The position numbers and the translations under genes were made by a program. 64,000 bases of DNA from Spelaeicoccus albus. GTDB taxonomy: Bacteria > Actinomycetota > Actinomycetes > Actinomycetales > Brevibacteriaceae. The first letter of the stretch is position 1, and each line of letters starts with the position of its first letter. This document shows, one piece after another, positions 18,428 to 26,351 of this stretch. Under the pieces are notes generated by a model. It was not told where the DNA came from. It ran no database searches and was given only the letters and a program-made list of their open reading frames with translations. Where the stretch lies: positions 372,001-436,000 of the forward strand of contig NZ_JACBZP010000001.1 of the NCBI RefSeq assembly GCF_013409065.1, written 5' to 3'.

Positions 18428-18847
18428 ATGCCCGAATTGCCCGATTTGAAAAGCCGTGCGGATGTCGCGCGCATGGTGCGGTCGTTTTACGAAACGGCGA
18501 TGGCCGATCCGATGCTGAAGGGCATCTTCGAGCGTCATCTCGACCTTGACGAGCACATGCCGATCATGACCGATTTCTGGGAGACCGTCCTATTTCGAGC
18601 GGGCAAGTATCGGCGCAACGCGCTGCAGGTGCATTTCGACATCCACGTGGTCGACCCGCTCGAATGGCCGCATTTCGAACGCTGGCTGGAAATCTGGAAG
18701 GCCAACGTCGATTCGCTTTACGCGGGTGAGCACGCCGAGCGGGCCAAACTGCAGGCCACCCGGATCGGGGCATCGATCCATCGGCGTCTGCACGGACGCA
18801 ATCCCAGCCAATTCGAAACCGTAGGAACCAGGGAGGAAACGACGTGA
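18428..18847 (+). CDS. Group III truncated haemoglobin
   Basis: 139 residues starting immediately after the regulator stop, with AGGAGA upstream. The sequence FYETAMADPMLKGIF, then FWETVLFRAGKYRRNALQVH and HFERWLEIWKANVDSLYAGE, is diagnostic of group III truncated globins, including the heme-proximal helix with HF near residue 76. Such proteins bind oxygen and NO in the cytoplasm and are associated with nitrosative or microaerobic stress. The stop overlaps the next start (GTGA). Confidence 0.88.
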   Translation: MPELPDLKSRADVARMVRSFYETAMADPMLKGIFERHLDLDEHMPIMTDFWETVLFRAGKYRRNALQVHFDIHVVDPLEWPHFERWLEIWKANVDSLYAGEHAERAKLQATRIGASIHRRLHGRNPSQFETVGTREETT

Positions 18848-19209
18848 CCGACGCGAAGTCACGCACGCACACGGTGCGTCTCAAACGTGCGTACGACGAG
18901 GTGGCCAAGGCCGACGGTTTCCGTATTCTTGTCGACCGGATCTGGCCGCGCGGCGTCTCGAAGGACAAGGCGCAGATCGATGAATGGGTCAAAGAGGTCG
19001 GCCCCTCGACCGACTTGCGCAAATGGTTTGGGCACGACCCGGACAAGTTCGATGAATTCGCTCGCAAGTACAAGCAAGAGCTTTCCGGAAGCGATGCGTG
19101 GAAAGACTTGCAGTCCCTCGTCGCCGATCACTCGACGGTCACTCTCGTCTATAGCGCCAAGGACGAAAAACACAACCAGGCGGTCGTCTTGAAAGACCTG
19201 CTGACGTAG
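18844..19209 (+). CDS. DUF488 family protein
   Basis: 121 residues, GTG start overlapping the globin stop. The motif VKLKRAY-like start (TVRLKRAYDEV), FRILVDRIWPRGVSKDKAQIDEW and WFGHDPDKFDEFARKYKQEL match DUF488/YeaO-like proteins, which are small and cytoplasmic; some members are proposed to be heme-related. Its place in a regulator-globin operon supports a redox role. The final VTLVYSAKDEKHNQAVVL is the conserved C-terminal strand and helix. Confidence 0.87.
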   Translation: MTDAKSRTHTVRLKRAYDEVAKADGFRILVDRIWPRGVSKDKAQIDEWVKEVGPSTDLRKWFGHDPDKFDEFARKYKQELSGSDAWKDLQSLVADHSTVTLVYSAKDEKHNQAVVLKDLLT

Positions 19210-20604
19210 CTATTCGTCCCGTGCCCAGCGCGGCGGGTCGGCGCCCCACTCGCGGCCGCACCCCGTGAACTCGTCCGGAACGCCGGCCACGCGCACGGCC
19301 GGGCGGACCATTTCAAGACGTCCGGACGGCGTGTCGACGCCCGCCAACCGCGAGGCAAAATCCCAGTGCGGCCCGGTCTCGGCCAGGCGTTGCGGCGTCG
19401 ACTCGAGCAGCCATTGCGCCGTGCGCGCCAGCCGGCAGTCGACACGCCAGCTGTCGCCTTCGGACAATTGCCGGGTCACTGCCGCCAGCACTCCGGCGGC
19501 CAGCAGATATCCGCTGGCGTGGTCGAGCGCTTGTGCCGGCATCGTCCCGGGCACCTCGCCGTCCGATTCGCGCCAGGCGATGCCGCTGGCCGCCTGAACT
19601 ATCGAATCGAACCCGCGCTCGCCCGCACGCGGGCCGGCATCGCCCCACGCGCTCAGCCTGCCGATCACCAACCCGGGATTCCGGTCGGCGAGCTCGCCCG
19701 GCTCGAGCCCCAACCGGGTCAGCGCGGCAGTGCGATAGCCCAACAGGACGACGTCCGCCTCGCCCACCAGGTGGTCGAACCGGCAGCGGTCCTCGGGGGC
19801 GCGCAAGTCAAGCAACGTCGAACGTTTGCCGGCGCCGGTCGCCAGGTGCTGCAGGCGCAATTCGGGCAGCCCGGGCGAGTCCACGCGCAGCACTTCCGCG
19901 CCGAGCCAGGCCAGCGTCCGGCCGGCCACGGGCCCGGCGATGACGCGCGTCAGGTCCAGCACCCGCAGTCCGGCCGCCGGAGCGCCCATGCCGTGCGAGA
20001 GCAGCCTCTGCGGGGCGTGTCCGAGCCGTCGCACCTCGGTCATCGGCACGCCGGCCAGCGCGGTGTATTCCTCGCTACGGCGCCACTCGTGCTCCGTGCG
20101 GACCGCTACGGCGATCCCGCCGGCGTCGCGGACGGCGGATTCGATGTCGGCGGCGCCGAGCCGGGCAATTCGCGCCTCGGCGTCATGACGCCCCGCGCCG
20201 GACGGCAGCTCCAGCGCCGCGAGCAGCCGACGGCGGTGATGCGGATAATTCCCGTGCGTGCGAACCCAGCCGTCGCGGGCGCGGAAGAAGCCGGACAGGT
20301 CGGCAAACGGTTCGGTCACGGCCCCGCCCACTTGCATGAGCCGTTCGCACCGGAACGCGGCGGCGACCGACAACGGGTCCACGCGGACGGCCGGAGGGGC
20401 CGCCCGGTTGCGGGCGGCCGCCAACATAGCCGCCGCATACCCTGCCGCAGCCGAAGCGCCGGACGCCAGTTCCATCACGGGCAAGTTCGACGGCAGCGCC
20501 GCTCCGGGCCCGGAATCCACGCAGCCATCGGCGAACTCGACGGACGGAGCGGCACCCCGGGCCGCGGCCTCCCGCTCGAATTCCTCGAGGATCCGATTGA
20601 CCAT
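19210..20604 (-). CDS. CoA-transferase family III (CaiB/BaiF) protein
   Basis: 464 residues. The central segment RVLDLTRVIAGPVAGRTLAWLGAEV near residue 215 is the CaiB/BaiF nucleotide-binding signature, and GERGFDSIVQAASGIA follows near residue 330. About 210 residues precede it and look like a diverged second half, so the protein may be an internal dimer with one degenerate domain. Family members transfer CoA between carboxylic acids; the substrate is unknown. The stop abuts the convergent DUF488 stop. Confidence 0.85.
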   Translation of the reverse strand: MVNRILEEFEREAAARGAAPSVEFADGCVDSGPGAALPSNLPVMELASGASAAAGYAAAMLAAARNRAAPPAVRVDPLSVAAAFRCERLMQVGGAVTEPFADLSGFFRARDGWVRTHGNYPHHRRRLLAALELPSGAGRHDAEARIARLGAADIESAVRDAGGIAVAVRTEHEWRRSEEYTALAGVPMTEVRRLGHAPQRLLSHGMGAPAAGLRVLDLTRVIAGPVAGRTLAWLGAEVLRVDSPGLPELRLQHLATGAGKRSTLLDLRAPEDRCRFDHLVGEADVVLLGYRTAALTRLGLEPGELADRNPGLVIGRLSAWGDAGPRAGERGFDSIVQAASGIAWRESDGEVPGTMPAQALDHASGYLLAAGVLAAVTRQLSEGDSWRVDCRLARTAQWLLESTPQRLAETGPHWDFASRLAGVDTPSGRLEMVRPAVRVAGVPDEFTGCGREWGADPPRWARDE

Positions 20605-20706
20605 GATCTAGTTTCCCACCGCCGGCGGCGCTTGGGCTACTGCTTCGGGAGCCGGGCCCCGGCCCCGGACGGCGCGAGGCGACCTAGCGGTGGCGCGGCA
20701 CGCCGA

Positions 20707-21213
20707 TCAGTCCGGGCGGGCAATCCTGGCCACATGGGCATTGGTGAGCATGACCAGGTCGTTGGGGGCCAGCTCGATGTCGAGGCCGCGTCGTCCGCCG
20801 GAGATCAGGATTCGTTGGAAGTCCAAGGCCGACATGTCGAGCACTGTCGGGGACGTTTGCCGTTGACCGAGCGGACTCATCCCGCCGACGACGTAGCCGG
20901 TGCGACGCTCGGCCTCGGCCACCCCGGCCAAATGCGCCTTCTTGCCGCCGTGCGCTGATGCCAATGCCTTCAAATCCAGCTGCGAACTCACCGGCAGAAT
21001 CGCCACAACCAGATCGTCATCGACCTTGATCAGCAACGTTTTGAACACGCGGTGCGGCTCCACGCCGAGTTTGGCCGATGCTTCGGCGCCGAAACTGCGC
21101 ACTGCAGGGTCATGCGTGTACGCATGGATCTCGTACGGGACACCGATCTGCTCAAGGATGCGCGTGGCCGGTGTGCCGACGTGAGTCTTGCTGGCAGACG
21201 AATTGTTATTCAA
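20707..21213 (-). CDS. YbaK/EbsC-type prolyl-tRNA editing deacylase
   Basis: 168 residues from a TTG start whose TTGA overlaps the stop of the upstream kinase. A longer version from 21294 is unlikely because AAAGGAGA precedes the TTG. The protein shows the YbaK fold: PATRILEQIGVPYEIHAYTH, VFKTLLIKVDDDLVVAILP and YVVGGMSPLGQRQ. These enzymes hydrolyse Cys-tRNA(Pro) or related mischarged tRNAs. Translational coupling to a sugar kinase has no obvious functional reason. Confidence 0.9.
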   Translation of the reverse strand: MNNNSSASKTHVGTPATRILEQIGVPYEIHAYTHDPAVRSFGAEASAKLGVEPHRVFKTLLIKVDDDLVVAILPVSSQLDLKALASAHGGKKAHLAGVAEAERRTGYVVGGMSPLGQRQTSPTVLDMSALDFQRILISGGRRGLDIELAPNDLVMLTNAHVARIARPD

Positions 21214-22361
21214 CTGTGCGTCTCCTTTGCAGTTGCGGGATAGGGGCGCAGCCCAAGTGTCGCGGTCGACCGGCGATCCGATGTGGGCCGCCATTCTAGC
21301 GGGATGAGGTCACCGAGGAATTCGTACTCTTCGCGCAGGCGTCTGTCCCCTACGGCCCGCATGTGCGTGTACCACAGCGCGACATCCGCCCACCCCGGCG
21401 CCGAAAGCGATCCGCCGATGTATTGCACCGACATCGCCGCGCACAGGTTGGCCATGCGAAGCCGCTGGACGAGGTCCCACCCGGCGAGTGTGCCGACGAT
21501 CAGGGCCGCGCTGAACACGTCGCCTGCTCCTGTCGGATCGATCGCGTCCATGACGAGGCCCTCGACTTCCGCCTGCTCGCCGGTCGACGAGTCGATGGCG
21601 ATTGCGCCGCGGTGCCCCCGGGTGATGACGGCCAGCGGGACGAGCTCGGACAGCGCCCGCAATGCCGCCTCGGGGGTGTCTTTGCCGGTGCAGCGCATCG
21701 CTTCGGACGAATTCGGCAAAAACGCATGGCAATCGCTCAGGCCGTCGAGGTTGTCGGCCGACCACGTCCCCGAGGAATCCCAGCCGGTGCCGCCGAACAC
21801 CAGCGCGCCGTCCGCCGCACGTTTCCTGGCCCAGCCGGGCAATTCCTCCTCGAGCTCGACGAATACGGCTCGTGACGACGGCAGCCCGGCCGTCAGCTCA
21901 TCGGTCGCGATGGGCGAATCGTGTTCGTGAGTGATCATCGACCGGTCGGACGAATGCGCCACCGACACCGTCACCGGCGAATGCCAGGCGGGAATGCGAC
22001 GGGATGACGACAAGTCGATCCGTTCTCCCGATTCAAGGGTTTCCCAGCAGAAGTCGCCGTACAGATCTTCGCCGAACGAGGACGCCAGCGTGGTACGCAG
22101 GCCGAGCCGCGCGGCGGCGACGGCCAGGTTGGCGACGCCGCCCGGGCACGACCCCATTCCCTCGGCATGCACTTCGCTGCCGGGCTCGGGAGCGTGCGGC
22201 AGGCCGGTGAACACTATGTCGTAAAAGACGTTGCCGACGAGTGCCAGGTCGAACGACTCGCCCGGGATCCCGCTTCGCAGCTTGGACAGCGGATCGTGCG
22301 GTTCCCCGACGAGCGGCGTTTGTTCGGCAAGCCGCTCGTCACCTTGTCCGCGGGAGACCAC
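21210..22361 (-). CDS. PfkB family carbohydrate kinase
   Basis: 383 residues, GTG start. The N-terminal DLALVGNVFYDIVFTGLP and CPGGVANLAVAAARLG are the first PfkB signature, and DAIDPTGAGDVFSAALIVG near residue 290 is the second, with the catalytic Asp of GAGD. The first 35 residues and last 60 extend beyond the family core. It probably phosphorylates a sugar or nucleoside; the divergent GH4 glycosidase suggests sugar metabolism. It is translationally coupled to the downstream deacylase. Confidence 0.88.
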   Translation of the reverse strand: MVSRGQGDERLAEQTPLVGEPHDPLSKLRSGIPGESFDLALVGNVFYDIVFTGLPHAPEPGSEVHAEGMGSCPGGVANLAVAAARLGLRTTLASSFGEDLYGDFCWETLESGERIDLSSSRRIPAWHSPVTVSVAHSSDRSMITHEHDSPIATDELTAGLPSSRAVFVELEEELPGWARKRAADGALVFGGTGWDSSGTWSADNLDGLSDCHAFLPNSSEAMRCTGKDTPEAALRALSELVPLAVITRGHRGAIAIDSSTGEQAEVEGLVMDAIDPTGAGDVFSAALIVGTLAGWDLVQRLRMANLCAAMSVQYIGGSLSAPGWADVALWYTHMRAVGDRRLREEYEFLGDLIPLEWRPTSDRRSTATLGLRPYPATAKETHS

Positions 22362-22390
22362 GTTGCACCTCGCAATTCGAAAACTATGCT

Positions 22391-22398
22391 CTAATTAG
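22391..22398. promoter_or_regulatory. Palindrome in the kinase-glycosidase intergenic region
   Basis: CTAATTAG lies 30 nt upstream of the kinase start, in an AT-rich patch of the 114-nt divergent region. It could be part of a regulator site or a -10 region for either gene. No regulator gene is adjacent. Confidence 0.3.
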
Positions 22399-22475
22399 CG
22401 TTGCTCTCTTTCCATTGTCGCCCAGGCTGTCCAATCGCCGTCGCAGCGGGCATGCCCCGGGCAGGAGGATCTTCC

Positions 22476-23900
22476 ATGAAACTCACTATCGTCGGGGGTG
22501 GCGGATTCCGCGTGCCGCTCGTGATCGGCGCGCTCATCGGGTCCGCTGCCGACGGCCACACCATCATCGACAGGGTCGACCTCTACGACACGGACCCCGC
22601 AGCGCTTGCCACGATGGACGCCGTCCTGCGCGGCCAACGCGGCGCGCTCGGCGTCGCGCCGGGGAGAACGGCGAGGGGGTCCGGGGCCGGCCGTCCCGTG
22701 CCGCTCGACGTCCGGACGACGACCGACCTGGACGACGCGCTGGCCGGAGCCGACTTCGTGTTCTCCGCCATTCGCGTGGGCGGGCTGCACGGCCGCGTGC
22801 TCGATGAGAAAGTCGCGCTGGATGCCGGCGTCCTCGGCCAAGAGACCGTCGGCGCCGGCGGTCTCAGCTATGCGCTGCGCACCCTTCCGGTCACCAACGC
22901 TTTGGCGCGGCGGATCGCCGAGATCGCGCCCGATGCCTGGCTGATCAACTTTACGAATCCGGCCGGAATCGTCACGGAGGCCGCGCGCGGCTATCTGGGC
23001 GACCGGGTGATCGGCATTTGCGATTCGCCGGTCGGGTTGATCCGCCGGGCGTGCCGGGCCGGCGGCTTCGATCCGGCGGCCGCGACCGCTCAGTACGGCG
23101 GGCTGAATCACCTGGGGTGGCTGAATGGCCTGTCGGTGGACGGCGTGGACCGGCTACCGGCGCTCCTTCGCTCCCCCGCCGTGTCGACATTCGAAGAAGG
23201 CCGGCTCTTCGGACCGCACTGGTTGCGCATTCTCGGCGCGTTGCCAAACGAGTACCTCGATTATTTTTATCGTCGGGACGAAACCCTGCGCAGCGTGCGC
23301 AACGCTGTGACGACGCGCGGCGAGGAGATCGAGCGCGACGTCGGCGCCTTTTTCGCCGGCACCGGGCCGCAAACGCCGCCGGACGACGCCTACCGGCGAT
23401 GGGTGGATGCTCGCGCGTCTCGCGAGGCCGGGTACATGGCCGATAACCGGGCAGCCGCCGGCGCCGGCGACCGTGACGAACGTGATTTGTCCGGCGGCGG
23501 GTACGAGGGAGTCGCACTGGAGCTCATGCGCCGCCTGGCCGGGGCATCGGGCGGCTCCGGCGGCGAGTTGATTCTCAACGTCCCCGGCCACGGCGCCATC
23601 ACCTGCTTGCCCGGCGAGGCGATAGTCGAGGTGCCGTGTACCGTTTCACCGGCAGGCGCGAAACCCGCCCGGACGCAGCCGCTGTCACTGCACCAGCAGT
23701 CGCTCGTTTCAGCAGTCAAGGCGTCCGAACGTGAGGTGATTGACGCAGTCGACAACGGATCGCGGGCGGCTGCCGAACGTGCGTTCGCATTTCATCCGCT
23801 GATCGCCTCGGAATCGACGGCCGGGCATTTGCTCGACGGATACGAACAGGCCTTCCCCGAGCTTGGCCGCCTATTCCGCAAAACGCGCCGCGGCGTATAG
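22476..23900 (+). CDS. Family 4 glycoside hydrolase (6-phospho-beta-glucosidase-like)
   Basis: 474 residues from the ATG at 22476, which has AGGAGGA directly upstream; an ATG 75 nt earlier lacks a ribosome site. The NAD-binding start KLTIVGGGGFRVPLVIG, the NFTNPAGIVTEA segment and the metal/active-site region IGICDSPVGLIRR followed by GGLNHLGWLNGL are GH4 features. These enzymes use NAD and Mn2+ to cleave 6-phospho-glycosides in the cytoplasm by an oxidation-elimination route. CDSP differs from the CNVP I associate with well-studied beta-specific members, so the exact substrate is open. Confidence 0.9.
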   Translation: MKLTIVGGGGFRVPLVIGALIGSAADGHTIIDRVDLYDTDPAALATMDAVLRGQRGALGVAPGRTARGSGAGRPVPLDVRTTTDLDDALAGADFVFSAIRVGGLHGRVLDEKVALDAGVLGQETVGAGGLSYALRTLPVTNALARRIAEIAPDAWLINFTNPAGIVTEAARGYLGDRVIGICDSPVGLIRRACRAGGFDPAAATAQYGGLNHLGWLNGLSVDGVDRLPALLRSPAVSTFEEGRLFGPHWLRILGALPNEYLDYFYRRDETLRSVRNAVTTRGEEIERDVGAFFAGTGPQTPPDDAYRRWVDARASREAGYMADNRAAAGAGDRDERDLSGGGYEGVALELMRRLAGASGGSGGELILNVPGHGAITCLPGEAIVEVPCTVSPAGAKPARTQPLSLHQQSLVSAVKASEREVIDAVDNGSRAAAERAFAFHPLIASESTAGHLLDGYEQAFPELGRLFRKTRRGV

Positions 23901-23949
23901 CCCGCGCCGTCATGACGGCGCGTTCCCGACGCCGCGGCGCGTTTTGCGG
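23876..23949. terminator. Nested palindromes between convergent genes, likely bidirectional terminator
   Basis: A perfect 21-bp inverted repeat has arms at 23876-23896 and 23929-23949. The 32-nt spacer itself contains a perfect 20-bp palindrome at 23903-23922 centred on TCATGA. The left arm encodes the last residues of the GH4 protein. Each outer arm also contains CGCCGCGGCG, a palindrome by itself. The position between convergent genes fits a bidirectional terminator, but the size and symmetry exceed what is needed. Confidence 0.75.
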
Positions 23950-23966
23950 GGAGGGCGGCTCGTTGT

Positions 23967-24887
23967 TCAGTCGTGGAGTCGCGGTTCGTGCGCCGAATGA
24001 TCGGCCGGCTCAAGCTGAAACGTGCAATGTTCGACGTCGAAATGCCCGCGCAAGCAGTCGGCAAGCCGGTCCAGGACGTGATCGATGCCGTCCGCGTCCA
24101 GCCAGTCCCGCTCGACCACGACGTGGGCCGAGAGCACCGGGACCCCCGAGGTGATTGTCCACGCATGCAGGTCGTGCAGGTCGATGACGCCGGGCACGGA
24201 TGAGACGTGGTCACGCACCTTTTCCAAATCAATGCCCTTGGGCGTGGCCTCCAGCAGCACGTTCACGACGTCGCGCAAGAGCGACCATGCGCGCGGCAGG
24301 ATCATGGCCGCGATCAACAACGACGCAATCGAGTCGGCCGGTTCGAACCCGGTCGTCATGATCACGACGGATGCCACGATGACGGCGGCGGATCCCAGCA
24401 GATCGCCGAGCACCTCGAGGTACGCGCCGCGCACGTTCAAACTTGCTTTCTGTCCGCTCGCCAAGACGCTCATCGAGATGGCATTGGCGACAAGGCCGAT
24501 GATGCCGAAGATCAACATCGGCATGCTGTGCACGGAAGCGGCGGATCCGAGTCGCGAGATCGCTTCGACCACGATCAGCACGGCTATGACGATCAGCACG
24601 ACCGCATTGCTCAACGCGGCAAGGATTTCGGTGCGTTGCAGCCCGAATGTGCGCTGGTCGTTCGCCGGCGTCGCAGCCAGTCGGGTGGCGATCAGTGCGA
24701 TAGTGACACCGGCGGCGTCCGTAAACATGTGCCCGGCGTCCGACAAGAGTGCCAGGGACCCGGAAACGAGCGCTCCGATCAACTCGAGCACCATCACCGA
24801 CAGCGTGATGCCGAGGACCAGCGCCATGCGTCGAGAATGATTACCCGCGGCGGTGGTCGGCATGCCGTGATCGTGGCCGAGTCCCAT
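23967..24887 (-). CDS. Cation diffusion facilitator (zinc/cobalt efflux) transporter
   Basis: 306 residues from the ATG at 24887 (MGLGHDHGMPT); an ATG 33 nt upstream is also possible. Six membrane helices are present with the metal-site motif LLSDAGHMFTDAAG in helix 2 and a C-terminal cytoplasmic domain (VPGVIDLHDLHAWTI). Members export Zn2+, Cd2+ or Co2+ in exchange for protons. The histidines at the N-terminus (GHDHG) are usual for the family. Confidence 0.92.
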   Translation of the reverse strand: MGLGHDHGMPTTAAGNHSRRMALVLGITLSVMVLELIGALVSGSLALLSDAGHMFTDAAGVTIALIATRLAATPANDQRTFGLQRTEILAALSNAVVLIVIAVLIVVEAISRLGSAASVHSMPMLIFGIIGLVANAISMSVLASGQKASLNVRGAYLEVLGDLLGSAAVIVASVVIMTTGFEPADSIASLLIAAMILPRAWSLLRDVVNVLLEATPKGIDLEKVRDHVSSVPGVIDLHDLHAWTITSGVPVLSAHVVVERDWLDADGIDHVLDRLADCLRGHFDVEHCTFQLEPADHSAHEPRLHD

Positions 24888-24938
24888 GCCTCCCACACTA
24901 TCGGCGCGTCGACCGCTCACCGGGCGCCCGTGACGAAA

Positions 24939-25292
24939 TTAACCCCAACCGAGTTCGTGCAACCTGGCGTCGTCGATGCCGAAATGGTGCGCGATTTCAT
25001 GGACCACGGTGACGGCCACCTCTTCCGCGACCTCCTCGGGCGTCTCGCAGATGGAAAGAATCGGATTCCGGAAGATGGTGATCTTGTCCGGCAACGGTCC
25101 GATCCCCCACATGTCGCTGCGTTCGGTAATCGGCACTCCTTCATAGAGGCCCAGAAGGACGGGGCCACCCGGCGGAGGATCGTCCTCGATCACGAGCGCA
25201 ATGTTCTTCAGGCGGGCCGAGACCTCGCCGGGAATCAGGTCGAGAGCGTCCGATACGACGTTCTCGAACTCTTCTTCCGACATCCAGATCAT
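24939..25292 (-). CDS. Small zincin-like metallopeptidase family protein
   Basis: 117 residues from the ATG at 25292; an ATG at 25283 is equally possible because the ribosome site GGAG is 2 or 11 nt away. The zinc motif is VTVVHEIAHHFGIDDARLHELGWG (HExxH plus a downstream Asp). The N-terminus EEFENVVSDALDLIPGEV is typical of this small actinobacterial family. It would be a cytoplasmic zinc-dependent hydrolase of unknown substrate. Confidence 0.87.
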   Translation of the reverse strand: MIWMSEEEFENVVSDALDLIPGEVSARLKNIALVIEDDPPPGGPVLLGLYEGVPITERSDMWGIGPLPDKITIFRNPILSICETPEEVAEEVAVTVVHEIAHHFGIDDARLHELGWG

Positions 25293-25462
25293 GGCTCCAG
25301 TGTGCCCGCGCCGCCCGCGGAAAGCGACAACGGTTCCGGCAGGCCCGTGGAAGCTTGCACGGCGGGCGCATCTCGTTTTGCCAACAGGCATGTTTTAGCC
25401 CTATGCTGTGTGAGGTTCGAAATGAACGACGGAGCAATCCCGAAAGCATTTTGTTTCCCCTG

Positions 25463-25535
<73 letters not shown>

Positions 25536-25632
25536 CACGGTATGCAAGGCGTCTGCTTTGGATATCGCAGGCTGTTTATGACAGTGTGTAGTTCATTGAA
25601 GTAGCACGGTGCAATACCCTTGCAGCCAGCAA

Positions 25633-25706
25633 GGCCCCGTAGCGCAGTTGGTTAGCGCGCCGCCCTGTCACGGCGGAGGTCGCGGGTTCAAGTCCCGTCG
25701 GGGTCG
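25633..25706 (+). tRNA. tRNA-Asp (GTC)
   Basis: Acceptor GGCCCCG/CGGGGTC, anticodon stem CCGCC/GGCGG with loop CTGTCAC (anticodon GTC), T arm GCGGG-TTCAAGT-CCCGT, discriminator G, all as expected for tRNA-Asp. Confidence 0.96.
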
Positions 25707-25715
25707 CGAGCGAGA

Positions 25716-25745
25716 CCGCTCCTTAGAGTTAAGGAGCGGCTTTCG
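25716..25745 (+). terminator. Hairpin between tRNA-Asp and tRNA-Phe
   Basis: A perfect 10-bp stem (CCGCTCCTTA with its complement) with the loop GAGT, followed by CTTT. It probably ends transcription from the Glu-Asp pair, so tRNA-Phe may have its own promoter. Confidence 0.8.
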
Positions 25746-25753
25746 TCACTTAA

Positions 25754-25829
25754 GGCTCTGTAGCTCAGTTGGTAGAGCGTTCGACTGAAAATCGAAAGGT
25801 CACCGGATCGACGCCGGTCGGAGCCACCA
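25754..25829 (+). tRNA. tRNA-Phe (GAA)
   Basis: Acceptor GGCTCTG/CGGAGCC, anticodon stem TTCGA/TCGAA with loop CTGAAAA (anticodon GAA), discriminator A and an encoded CCA. It is the last chromosomal gene before the accessory region, so it is the best candidate attachment site for the element to its right. Confidence 0.96.
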
Positions 25830-25859
25830 AACCCCCGGTCTTCCGGGGGTTTTCTTTTT
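25830..25859 (+). terminator. Terminator after tRNA-Phe
   Basis: AACCCCCGG and its complement form a 9-bp stem with a 4-nt loop (TCTT), followed by a T-rich tract (TTTTCTTTTT). It starts right after the encoded CCA. Confidence 0.9.
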
Positions 25860-26006
25860 ATAACCGTCAAGCACCCCGCATAAACCCCGCACTTTCAATT
25901 CGAAGACCGGCGAAGGCGACTCTGCGCGCCGCACGATTGCGAGTCATTTCTACCATCGAGCGATACTGCGCGGTATGGTATGAATATTGGCTCCGAAGGG
26001 ACTGTC

Positions 26007-26351
26007 ATGAAATCAAGCGACGCTACACTCCACGATTTTCACGTCTCTGTCACAATCGAGACTGGGCACGCACAAAGTCGTGCGCGTCTGCTCAATGCGT
26101 TCAAGAAGGCTCTCACGCCGGATAAGTTCCCGCAGGCTTTCCGTGTACAAATCAATGACGGACTTGAAGCCTCCGATATCGATATCTCCTTCGCCATCAA
26201 AGCACAAAGCAATCCCGACGCCCAACGCCGCGTCAACGAACTCATGAGCAAACTCGCACCGGCTATGACTGCAGTATCGGAAAGCGGCCCAGCGACAGAC
26301 GAGGACTATGAAGAAGTTGGACGCGGGTTACGTCCACTTACGGCAGTATGA
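26007..26351 (+). CDS. Hypothetical protein, first gene of element-edge cassette
   Basis: 114 residues from the ATG at 26007, preferred over an in-frame ATG at 25980 because GAAGGGA lies 8 nt upstream. It is a soluble alpha/beta-looking protein without known motifs (HDFHVSVTIETGHAQSRAR near the start). Its stop overlaps the next ATG (ATGA), so the two proteins are made together. The base composition is lower in GC than either the chromosome or the transfer genes. Function unknown. Confidence 0.7.
   Translation: MKSSDATLHDFHVSVTIETGHAQSRARLLNAFKKALTPDKFPQAFRVQINDGLEASDIDISFAIKAQSNPDAQRRVNELMSKLAPAMTAVSESGPATDEDYEEVGRGLRPLTAV

Noticed and set aside
19366-20958. 530-codon plus-strand frame
   Set aside because: Antisense to the CoA-transferase gene, which has the family signature; typical high-GC shadow.
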